Both the position numbers and the translations under genes were made by a program. The notes under the pieces were generated by a model. It was given only the letters and a program-made list of their open reading frames with translations. It did not search any database and was not told the origin of the DNA. 6,414 nt of DNA from Pseudomonadota bacterium (GTDB lineage: Bacteria > Pseudomonadota > Gammaproteobacteria > Pseudomonadales > Oleiphilaceae): positions 1 through 6,414 of the forward strand of contig JAEZAA010000057.1 of NCBI GenBank assembly GCA_023430625.1, given 5' to 3'. Shown in pieces: positions 1-5,814 of this stretch (position 1 is its first letter; the number at the start of each line of letters is the position of its first letter).

Positions 1-1140
1 GGTGACGCCCGCCGCATCGAATGCAGCCCGCAACTGATCCAGGGTTGCCGCTCGCTCAACGTTCAGGGGCGCACAATACCACTGGTCAATATCACCCGCC
101 AGGGTGCCCACCACCTGGATGATGTCCTTGTCGCCAAGGGCTGAAAAGAGCGCGCTCCATCGGCCAGGACGGGACCGCAGACATTGACGCAGATACCGTG
201 CGGCCTGGGGATTGTGCCCCACATCCAGCACGACACTGGGCTGCGTCCGAACCTGCTGGAATCGACCCGGCACCTGGACCTCGGGTAACAGTGCTTTGAC
301 TTGGTCCGAGGGAATCAGTTCATCGAGCCAGGTTACAACCTGAAGCGCCAGCGCGGCATTATCGACTGGGATTGCAACAGGAGGCAGCTGATCGAGCACC
401 AGAGTCTCTCCCGCGCTGGTCATGCCCCGCCAACGCCACTGGCCCTGCTTTAGCGGCTCGACGCCGAAATCACGGTCACGCCACAGCCCCCGTACCTTGC
501 GCGAATCGGCAACCTCAAACAAGCTATTTGGCGGCGCGAGATCACCACAGAAGAAAGACGCGCCGGCGCGCAGAATACCGGCCTTTTCCCGCCCAATGAC
601 CTCCCGGTCGTCGCCCAGCCAGTCCACATGGTCAATGTCGATGGTGGTGATGACCGCCACATCCGCATCGACCACGTTCACCGCATCCAGACGACCGCCA
701 AGCCCCACTTCCAAAATGCAGTAGTCCGGCGCTGTTTCGGCAAAGCAATGCAGCGCCGCCAGCGTGCCGAACTCGAAGTAGGTCAACGGGATCTCGCCAC
801 GGGCCTGTTCGACGGCCGCAAACCCCCGGCACAGGGATTCATCGTCCGCGTCGGTGCCATTCAGCCGAACACGCTCGTTGTAGCGCAGGATATGGGGCGA
901 GGTGTATGCGACGACGCGACGCCCACGAGCGCTCAATAACCGCTCCAGCGCCGCCACCGTGGTACCCTTGCCATTGGTGCCGGCCACGGTGATCACTCGT
1001 CCAAGTTTGCTGCGTGGCAGCTCCATGCGCTCCAGCACCCGTGCCACCCGCTCAAGGCCGAGCTCCATCACCTGAGCATGCTGCTCGGAAATATAGGTCA
1101 GCCACTGCTCCAGCGTGGTCGGGTTACTCGAGGTTGTCAT
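1..1140 (-). CDS. folC: Bifunctional dihydrofolate synthase/folylpolyglutamate synthase, C-terminal end cut by window
   Basis: ATP-dependent cytoplasmic ligase of the Mur ligase-like family. It joins glutamate to dihydropteroate and then extends folate glutamate tails. The frame is open from an ATG at 1140 to the window edge, 380 residues without a stop; E. coli FolC is about 420, so roughly 40 residues are missing. Visible motifs are the P-loop GTNGKGT (54-60), TSPH (80-83), YFEFGT (121-126), EVGLGGRLDAVN (144-155), the ITTIDIDHVDWLG segment (164-176), REKAGI (184-189) whose Lys186 matches the lysine carbamylated in E. coli FolC, PGR (291-293), and LDVGHNP (305-311) of the C-terminal domain. 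The start lies one base after the accD stop and has no purine-rich ribosome binding site, so translation is probably coupled to accD. Bifunctionality is inferred from gammaproteobacterial relatives; a single-function synthase cannot be excluded. Confidence 0.96.
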   Translation of the reverse strand, partial: MTTSSNPTTLEQWLTYISEQHAQVMELGLERVARVLERMELPRSKLGRVITVAGTNGKGTTVAALERLLSARGRRVVAYTSPHILRYNERVRLNGTDADDESLCRGFAAVEQARGEIPLTYFEFGTLAALHCFAETAPDYCILEVGLGGRLDAVNVVDADVAVITTIDIDHVDWLGDDREVIGREKAGILRAGASFFCGDLAPPNSLFEVADSRKVRGLWRDRDFGVEPLKQGQWRWRGMTSAGETLVLDQLPPVAIPVDNAALALQVVTWLDELIPSDQVKALLPEVQVPGRFQQVRTQPSVVLDVGHNPQAARYLRQCLRSRPGRWSALFSALGDKDIIQVVGTLAGDIDQWYCAPLNVERAATLDQLRAAFDAAGVT

Positions 1141-1141
1141 T

Positions 1142-2029
1142 TCAGGCAGCCGGCGAGTTCGTTTCAACGGGCGGCGGCAGACGCATGAGCTTGGCCACCA
1201 CACTCGCGACCCGGCTCCGCATTTCGTGGCGGGTCAGGATCATGTCGATCACGCCATGTTCGAGCAAAAACTCACTGCGCTGAAATCCTTCAGGAAGCTT
1301 CTCACGCACGGTTTGTTCGATGACGCGGGGGCCGGCAAAACCAATCAACGCGTTCGGCTCGGCGATGTTCAAATCGCCAAGCATGGCCAGACTGGCCGAA
1401 ACGCCGCCAAACACCGGATCGGTCAACACCGAGATATAGGGAATGCCTTGCTGGCGCATGCGCTCCAGCGCCGCCGATGTCTTCGCCATTTGCATCAGCG
1501 ACATCAGCGCTTCCTGCATACGGGCGCCGCCACTGGCGGAGAAGCAGACTAATGGCAGCTTTTCGCGCAGGCAGAGCTCCACGGCACGCACGAACTTTTC
1601 ACCGACGATCGCTCCCATGGAGCCGCCCAGAAAGTTGAACTCAAAGGCCACCACCACCATGGGGATGCCCTGAACCTTTCCGCGGAAGCACACCAGTGCG
1701 TCTTTCTCCCCGGTCGCCTTCTGGTTACTGGCCAAACGCTCTTTGTAGCGTTTGCTGTCCTTGAACTTGAGGCGGTCTTCCGGTTCCAGGTCTGCCGCCA
1801 ACTCCGTGCGACCTTCAGGATCGAGAAACGAATCAATGCGCTGACGCGCACTCAAACGGATGTGATACTGGCACTTCGGGCATACCTCGAGGTTGCGCTC
1901 GAGTTCGGGCCCATACAGGGCCGAGCTGCACTTCGGGCACTTCTTCCAAACACCCTCAGGCACGGTGCTACGCTGCTTACTCTCCGAGCGGTTCATGCCC
2001 GGCATGATTTTCTCAAGCCAGCTACTCAT
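1142..2029 (-). CDS. accD: Acetyl-CoA carboxylase carboxyltransferase subunit beta
   Basis: Beta subunit of the carboxyltransferase half of acetyl-CoA carboxylase. With AccA (not encoded here) it moves CO2 from carboxybiotin on AccB to acetyl-CoA, giving malonyl-CoA for fatty acid synthesis in the cytoplasm. The protein has 295 residues, close to the usual 285-305. It begins with the family-typical MSSWLEKIMP, then a four-cysteine zinc ribbon (Cys31, Cys34, Cys50, Cys53), and a crotonase-fold core with GGSMG (135-139), SASGGARMQE (164-173), TDPVFGGVSAS (203-213) and GFAGPRVIEQT (230-240). The ATG at 2029 is preceded by GGAG at 2039-2036 with a six-base spacer. It lies 91 bases after trpA, with no clear terminator and no convincing promoter in that gap, so it is probably read partly from trpFBA. 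In E. coli the zinc domain of this subunit binds accDA mRNA and represses translation; whether that holds here is not visible. Confidence 0.98.
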   Translation of the reverse strand: MSSWLEKIMPGMNRSESKQRSTVPEGVWKKCPKCSSALYGPELERNLEVCPKCQYHIRLSARQRIDSFLDPEGRTELAADLEPEDRLKFKDSKRYKERLASNQKATGEKDALVCFRGKVQGIPMVVVAFEFNFLGGSMGAIVGEKFVRAVELCLREKLPLVCFSASGGARMQEALMSLMQMAKTSAALERMRQQGIPYISVLTDPVFGGVSASLAMLGDLNIAEPNALIGFAGPRVIEQTVREKLPEGFQRSEFLLEHGVIDMILTRHEMRSRVASVVAKLMRLPPPVETNSPAA

Positions 2030-2035
2030 TTATCA

Positions 2036-2039
2036 CTCC
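2036..2039 (-). promoter_or_regulatory. accD ribosome binding site
   Basis: GGAG with a six-base spacer to the ATG at 2029. It lets accD be translated independently of trpA, which ends 91 bases upstream. Confidence 0.75.
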
Positions 2040-2120
2040 GCCTAGGCTTGTTCTACTGGAATAACAGAAACAACTGAATACCGCTTACAGGTGCCACCCG
2101 GGCAACCGGCAGACAGGACC

Positions 2121-2927
2121 TCAGCGTGCGTCTATCGCCGTACGCAGGCCCGTCACCAATTGACTCACGCTGGCGACCATGGCTTTCAGATCGTCCTGAT
2201 TATCAGCGATTGTATTGACGATTACCGAGCCGACGATCACGGCATCGGCAACTGACGCCACCGCCCGGGCCGAATCCGCATCGCGAATCCCGAAGCCGAC
2301 GCCCACCGGCAAATCGGTCAAGCCGCGAATCTGCTCCAGCTTGGTCGCCACCGCATCAATGTCCAGCGCCTTCGATCCGGTCACGCCCTTGAGCGACACG
2401 TAATACACATAGCCGCTGCTCTGCTCGCAGATAGACCGGATACGCGCTTCCGTGGTGGTTGGCGCCAACAGGAAGATTGCATCCAGGCCCCGCGCCCTCA
2501 GGATCGGCACCAGAGAATCACCCTCTTCCGGCGGCAGGTCAACGGTCAGAACACCGTCGACACCAGCCTCGCTGGCAAGCTGGGCAAAACGCTCGGCGCC
2601 CATGGCTTCAACAGGATTCAGATAACCCATCAGCACCACCGGGGTGCGGCTGTCTTTCTGGCGAAACTCGGCCACGATGCCAAGCACCTTCAACAGGGAC
2701 ATACCGTGCTTGAGCGCCCGTTCGCAGGCCAATTGGATAACGGGACCATCCGCCATGGGATCGGAAAACGGGATACCGAGCTCGATCACATCGGCGCCCG
2801 CCTCGACCATGGCATGCATCAGCGGCACCGTGGCCTGCGGATTGGGGTCACCCGCGGTAATGAAGGGAATCAAAGCCTGACGCCCTTGTTCGCGCAGACT
2901 ATCGAAACATGTCTTGATACGACTCAT
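2121..2927 (-). CDS. trpA: Tryptophan synthase alpha subunit
   Basis: Cleaves indole-3-glycerol phosphate to indole and glyceraldehyde 3-phosphate; indole is channelled to TrpB in the alpha2-beta2 complex. The 268 residues equal the E. coli TrpA length and form a TIM barrel. Visible are LIPFITAGDP (19-28), ELGIPFSDPMADGP (49-62) with catalytic Glu49 and Asp60 at the same numbers as E. coli, the LLAPTTTEARI segment (153-163), SLKGVTG (178-184, where E. coli has SRSGVTG) and GFGI (211-214). The frame is open further upstream to 3008, but those 27 extra codons lie inside trpB and match nothing in the family. The ATG at 2927 begins with MSRI as in relatives and has AGGA at 2939-2936, eight bases upstream, so I take it as the start. 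It follows trpB after 28 bases, in one operon. Confidence 0.98.
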   Translation of the reverse strand: MSRIKTCFDSLREQGRQALIPFITAGDPNPQATVPLMHAMVEAGADVIELGIPFSDPMADGPVIQLACERALKHGMSLLKVLGIVAEFRQKDSRTPVVLMGYLNPVEAMGAERFAQLASEAGVDGVLTVDLPPEEGDSLVPILRARGLDAIFLLAPTTTEARIRSICEQSSGYVYYVSLKGVTGSKALDIDAVATKLEQIRGLTDLPVGVGFGIRDADSARAVASVADAVIVGSVIVNTIADNQDDLKAMVASVSQLVTGLRTAIDAR

Positions 2928-2935
2928 GAGTGGGT

Positions 2936-2939
2936 TCCT
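2936..2939 (-). promoter_or_regulatory. Ribosome binding site supporting the trpA ATG at 2927
   Basis: AGGA eight bases upstream of the ATG, in the 28-base trpB-trpA gap. It supports this start over the longer open frame that runs back into trpB. Confidence 0.75.
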
Positions 2940-2955
2940 GTCATCGGCGGTGAGA

Positions 2956-4176
2956 TTAAAGCGTGATATTGTCCAGGCTGGCGATGGTATGAATGTCCTT
3001 GTCGCCACGGCCTGAAAGGTTCACCACCAGAATCTGATCCTTATCCATCTGTTTGGCCTGCTTCATGGCATACGCCACCGCATGGCTGGACTCCAGCGCT
3101 GGCATAATGCCTTCGACCTTGGTCAGATAACGGAATGCATGTAGGGCTTCCTCGTCGGTCACCGCTACATAGTTGGCGCGCCCGATATCTTTCAACCAGG
3201 AATGTTCAGGGCCAACGCCTGGGTAATCCAGTCCCGCCGAAATGGAATGGGTTTCGGAAATCTGACCGTTTTCATCTTCCATCAGATAAGTGCGGTTGCC
3301 GTGGAGAACGCCCGGCTTACCCGCGTTCAGAGGCGCCGCGTGCTTACCGGTTTCCAGACCATGGCCCGCCGCTTCGACACCGTACATCTGCACGCTTTCA
3401 TCCCCGATGAAGGGATAGAACAGACCGATGGCATTGGAGCCGCCACCAACACAGGCGACCAGCGCATCCGGTAGACGCCCAGTCTTTTCGAGACACTGCT
3501 GGCGAGCTTCACGGCCGATCACCGACTGGAAGTCACGCACCATTTTCGGATACGGGTGCGGACCGGCCACGGTCCCGATGATGTAGAAGGTATTGTCCAC
3601 ATGGGTCACCCAGTCCCGCAGTGCCTCGTTCATGGCATCCTTGAGCGTGCGGGTGCCGCTGGTGACCGGGATCACCTTCGCGCCCAGCAATTTCATGCGG
3701 TAGACGTTGAGCGACTGACGGCGCACGTCCTCCTCGCCCATGAATACACAGCACTCCAACCCCAGACGCGCGGCAACCGTTGCCGACGCCACGCCATGTT
3801 GACCAGCACCGGTTTCGGCAATAATCCGCGGCTTCTTCAGAAACTTGGCCAGCAACGCCTGCCCGATGGTGTTGTTCACCTTATGGGCGCCGGTGTGATT
3901 GAGGTCTTCGCGCTTGAGATAGATACGGGCACCACCGACTTCACGGGTCAGACGCTCGGCAAAATACAGAGGCGACGGACGTCCCACGTAGTCGGCCAGA
4001 TCCCGGTCGAACTCGGCCTGGAACTCCGGCTGGCTGCGCAGATAGTCGTACTGCTGCTCAAGCTCGATCAGCGAGGCCATCAGCGTCTCGGACACGAAAC
4101 GACCACCGTAAGGGCCGAAATGGCCCCGGGCATCCGGTACGTTTTTCAGAAACTCAGCATCAAATTGAGTCGCCAC
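2956..4176 (-). CDS. trpB: Tryptophan synthase beta subunit, GTG start
   Basis: PLP enzyme that condenses indole with L-serine to give L-tryptophan, partner of TrpA. It has 406 residues, slightly longer than the usual 395-405. Landmarks are GHFGPYGGRFVSETLM (18-33), HTGAHKVNN (94-102) with the PLP-binding Lys99 (Lys87 in Salmonella), ETGAGQHG (121-128) with catalytic Glu121, the phosphate-binding GGGSNA (244-249), LDYPGVGPEH (316-325) and SGRGDKD (388-394), whose serine contacts the PLP ring nitrogen in the family. All key residues are present. The start is GTG: an in-frame TAA lies 12 bases upstream, no ATG occurs in between, and AGAGAGG sits six bases before the GTG. The first 17 bases overlap the end of trpF, suggesting coupled translation. 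The gene belongs to the long-established TrpB1 type that pairs with TrpA, not the stand-alone TrpB2 type. Confidence 0.98.
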   Translation of the reverse strand: MATQFDAEFLKNVPDARGHFGPYGGRFVSETLMASLIELEQQYDYLRSQPEFQAEFDRDLADYVGRPSPLYFAERLTREVGGARIYLKREDLNHTGAHKVNNTIGQALLAKFLKKPRIIAETGAGQHGVASATVAARLGLECCVFMGEEDVRRQSLNVYRMKLLGAKVIPVTSGTRTLKDAMNEALRDWVTHVDNTFYIIGTVAGPHPYPKMVRDFQSVIGREARQQCLEKTGRLPDALVACVGGGSNAIGLFYPFIGDESVQMYGVEAAGHGLETGKHAAPLNAGKPGVLHGNRTYLMEDENGQISETHSISAGLDYPGVGPEHSWLKDIGRANYVAVTDEEALHAFRYLTKVEGIMPALESSHAVAYAMKQAKQMDKDQILVVNLSGRGDKDIHTIASLDNITL

Positions 4177-4789
4177 GACGAACCTCTCTTAAGAAATTTT
4201 GTAATTTAGAGCCATCCTTGATCCCCTTCGAAGCCTCCACTCCACCACTCACATCCACGGCATAAGGTCGACACTGGGAAATGGCTTGGGCTACGTTATC
4301 CGGTGTCAGGCCACCCGCCAGGATCAGCGGCCGGGCAAAGTCGGAGGGAATCAGGCGCCAGTCGAAGGTTTCACCCGTACCACCGGGGGTTCCAGCAACA
4401 TAAGTGTCCAGCAGGATACCACAAGCATCGGGATAGGCTGAAACCGCGCTGATCAAATCAAGCCCCGGCTTCACCCGCAATGCTTTCATGAAGCGACGCC
4501 CGAAGCCCCGGCAAAACGCATTGGTCTCGTCTCCGTGGAACTGAAGGAGATCCAGCGGAACCGCCTTGCAGACGTCTTCGACGAACTCAGGCTCGGGGTC
4601 TACGAACAGTCCGACCAGGCTCACAAACGCCGGGACCACGCGGGCGATTTCCCGCGCCTGCTCAATCTCCACATGCCGTGGACTGGACGGGTAAAAGACC
4701 AGACCCAGGGCATCAGCGCCCACAGCGACGGCATCCTGGGCATCGTCTGGACGGGTAATTCCACAGATTTTTACGCGCGTACGCTTCAA
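4160..4789 (-). CDS. trpF: Phosphoribosylanthranilate isomerase, TTG start
   Basis: Amadori isomerase of tryptophan synthesis that converts N-(5-phosphoribosyl)anthranilate to CdRP. It is a free-standing TIM barrel of 209 residues, typical of a monofunctional TrpF and unlike the TrpC-TrpF fusion of enterics. Visible are VKICGIT (6-12) with the catalytic cysteine Cys9, LGLVFYPSSPRHV (28-40), LLQFHGDE (81-88), LLDT (126-129) with catalytic Asp128, GGTG (136-139) and LAGGL (157-161) and DVSGGVE (179-185) phosphate-binding loops. The start is TTG: an in-frame TAA lies at 4822-4820, no ATG or GTG falls between it and the TTG, and the next usable codon would remove the active-site cysteine. GGAG lies six bases upstream. 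The 3' end overlaps trpB by 17 bases. The product of the next step enzyme, TrpC, is not encoded in this window. Confidence 0.97.
   Translation of the reverse strand: MKRTRVKICGITRPDDAQDAVAVGADALGLVFYPSSPRHVEIEQAREIARVVPAFVSLVGLFVDPEPEFVEDVCKAVPLDLLQFHGDETNAFCRGFGRRFMKALRVKPGLDLISAVSAYPDACGILLDTYVAGTPGGTGETFDWRLIPSDFARPLILAGGLTPDNVAQAISQCRPYAVDVSGGVEASKGIKDGSKLQNFLREVRRGDSI
4183..4189 (-). promoter_or_regulatory. Ribosome binding site deciding the trpB GTG start
   Basis: AGAGAGG ends six bases upstream of the GTG at 4176 and lies inside the last codons of trpF. An in-frame TAA at 4191-4189 rules out a longer trpB, so this site supports the GTG start. Confidence 0.85.
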
Positions 4790-4795
4790 GCGGGA

Positions 4796-4799
4796 CTCC
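4796..4799 (-). promoter_or_regulatory. Ribosome binding site deciding the trpF TTG start
   Basis: GGAG lies six bases upstream of the TTG at 4789. With the upstream in-frame stop at 4822-4820 and no ATG or GTG in between, it fixes TTG as the start of trpF. Confidence 0.8.
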
Positions 4800-4818
4800 G
4801 ACTCAGGGGAAACGTCGA

Positions 4819-4847
4819 ATTATATCGGCTCGGACTAGGAAGCTAAA
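4819..4847 (-). promoter_or_regulatory. Candidate promoter of the trpF-trpB-trpA operon
   Basis: A perfect TATAAT lies at 4824-4819, with a predicted transcription start near 4812 and a short leader of about 23 bases before the trpF TTG. At the 17-base spacing the -35 hexamer is TTTAGC (4847-4842), a poor match, so activity may be modest or need an activator. The leader is too short for a Trp attenuator and holds no Trp-codon peptide. Confidence 0.5.
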
Positions 4848-4916
4848 GCAAACTACCATGCCAGCTACAGAGCGGAAGAACTGTTGCGTTTTGCGCCCAG
4901 CATTCCGCCCGCCCTC

Positions 4917-5753
4917 TCAAAACAGATCCAACAAGGCGGGCCCCAGTGTCGATGCCGGCATGCTAAAGCGCTCGCCATAGGTTACATCGACAAAGTAAAG
5001 CCCACAGGCCGGCGCCGTGGCACCACCCAGGCGCCGATCACGACATTCAAGCAGATCCTGCACCCAATGGGCGGGACGTTTACCGGAGCCGACGGCCATC
5101 AAGACACCTGCGATGTTACGGACCATGTGATGGACAAAGGCATTGGCTTGAATGTCGACAATCACTATGCGCCCGCGCCTGCTCACCGTGACCCTATGCA
5201 CATTGCGAAACGGCGAGTTGGATTGGCAACCCGCCGCCCGGAACGAGCTGAAATCATGCTCGCCAATCAGGCATTGGGCGGCTTCGTGCATCAGCGCCTC
5301 GTCCAGCGGACGATGGTTCCAAGTAATCTGTTCCCGAAACAAAGCGGGGCGTACCGGACTGTTATAGATGACATAGCGGTAGCGACGCGCAGTGGCACTG
5401 TACCGCGCATGGAAGTCTTCCGGCACCTGGCGCACCGCATGAACGGAGAGGTCGTCACACAGAAAGGTATTGGCGCCCAGCACCCAGCCTCGGGATGAGC
5501 GAACGGAGGGCGTATCAAAATGCACAACCTGATGCGTTGCGTGGACGCCGGTATCGGTACGCCCGGCGCAGACAACGGTGACAGGATGATTGGCAACGCG
5601 GGACAGCGCTTCTTCCAGCGCACGCTGCACGCTGGGCACGCCTTCCTGCTGAGCCTGAAAGCCGTGAAAACGAGCACCGTTGTATTCTAGAACCAGCGCC
5701 ACGCGGCCGGCGCCAATGCGGTCGTCTTCGGAAAATTCGCTAACGGGATTCAT
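4917..5753 (-). CDS. truA: tRNA pseudouridine(38-40) synthase TruA
   Basis: Converts uridines 38, 39 and 40 of the tRNA anticodon stem-loop to pseudouridine, acting in the cytoplasm as a homodimer. The 278 residues are a little longer than E. coli TruA (270), mostly through a longer N-terminal lead of about 17 residues before VALVLEYNGARFHGF (18-32). Signature motifs are CAGRTDTGVHATHQVVHFD (62-80) with the catalytic Asp67, FHARYSATARRYRY (114-127), HDFSSFRA (166-173) and FVHHMVRNI (206-214). The ATG at 5753 has AGGA at 5765-5762, eight bases upstream, and that site lies in the 3' arm of a strong hairpin. It follows fimV by 53 bases, the same neighbour order as in Pseudomonas, where truA is also found next to fimV. 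Confidence 0.97.
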   Translation of the reverse strand: MNPVSEFSEDDRIGAGRVALVLEYNGARFHGFQAQQEGVPSVQRALEEALSRVANHPVTVVCAGRTDTGVHATHQVVHFDTPSVRSSRGWVLGANTFLCDDLSVHAVRQVPEDFHARYSATARRYRYVIYNSPVRPALFREQITWNHRPLDEALMHEAAQCLIGEHDFSSFRAAGCQSNSPFRNVHRVTVSRRGRIVIVDIQANAFVHHMVRNIAGVLMAVGSGKRPAHWVQDLLECRDRRLGGATAPACGLYFVDVTYGERFSMPASTLGPALLDLF

Positions 5754-5761
5754 GGGAAAGG

Positions 5762-5787
5762 TCCTGCCCTCACTGCGGAGGGCAGGA
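5762..5787 (-). promoter_or_regulatory. 10-bp perfect hairpin enclosing the truA ribosome binding site
   Basis: On the transcript strand the arms TCCTGCCCTC (5787-5778) and GAGGGCAGGA (5771-5762) pair over ten bases around the six-base loop CGCAGT; a G-U pair can extend it. The 3' arm contains AGGA (5765-5762), the only well placed Shine-Dalgarno sequence of truA, eight bases before its ATG. The arm is followed by ACCTTTCCC, which is too poor in T for a standard intrinsic terminator. It may weaken fimV read-through, hide the truA ribosome binding site, or both; which of these is inference. Confidence 0.6.
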
Positions 5788-5814
5788 TTATTACGGAACG
5801 AGGGATTTATTCAA
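5787..5814 (-). promoter_or_regulatory. Candidate sigma70-type promoter for truA
   Basis: TTGAAT at 5814-5809 (four of six to TTGACA) and AATAAT at 5792-5787 (five of six to TATAAT) are separated by 16 bases. The -35 box overlaps the last codons of fimV. The expected start of transcription is near 5780, inside the 5' arm of the truA hairpin. Support is sequence resemblance only. Confidence 0.35.

Noticed and set aside
2090..2107. Small hairpin with one bulge in the trpA-accD gap, considered as a terminator
   Set aside because: Six pairs with a bulge and no following T run on the transcript strand; too weak to call.
2041..2120. Promoter for accD in the trpA-accD gap
   Set aside because: No -10/-35 pair with acceptable match and spacing was found; the best (TTGCCC with GGTATT) is poor.
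122..3007. 15-base direct repeat at 122-136 (folC) and 2993-3007 (trpB)
   Set aside because: Both copies encode GDKD in a conserved motif of unrelated enzymes (ALGDKDI and GRGDKDI) with the same codons; best explained as coincidence plus shared codon preference.
3556..4209. 217-codon open frame on the plus strand opposite trpB and the end of trpF
   Set aside because: It is antisense to a strongly conserved gene, has no recognisable domain, and is the sort of long shadow frame expected in GC-rich coding DNA.
4803..4859. 18-codon minus-strand frame upstream of trpF that could be a leader peptide
   Set aside because: It contains no Trp codon, has no good ribosome binding site, and the probable trpF promoter lies within it, so it would not be on the message.
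4872..4908. Irregular inverted repeat after truA (GCGGAA ... TTCCGC with short inner stems)
   Set aside because: The stem is interrupted by large internal loops and no T run follows on the minus strand; not convincing as a terminator.
4884..5498. 204-codon open frame on the plus strand opposite truA
   Set aside because: Shadow of truA; no family motifs and no good start context.
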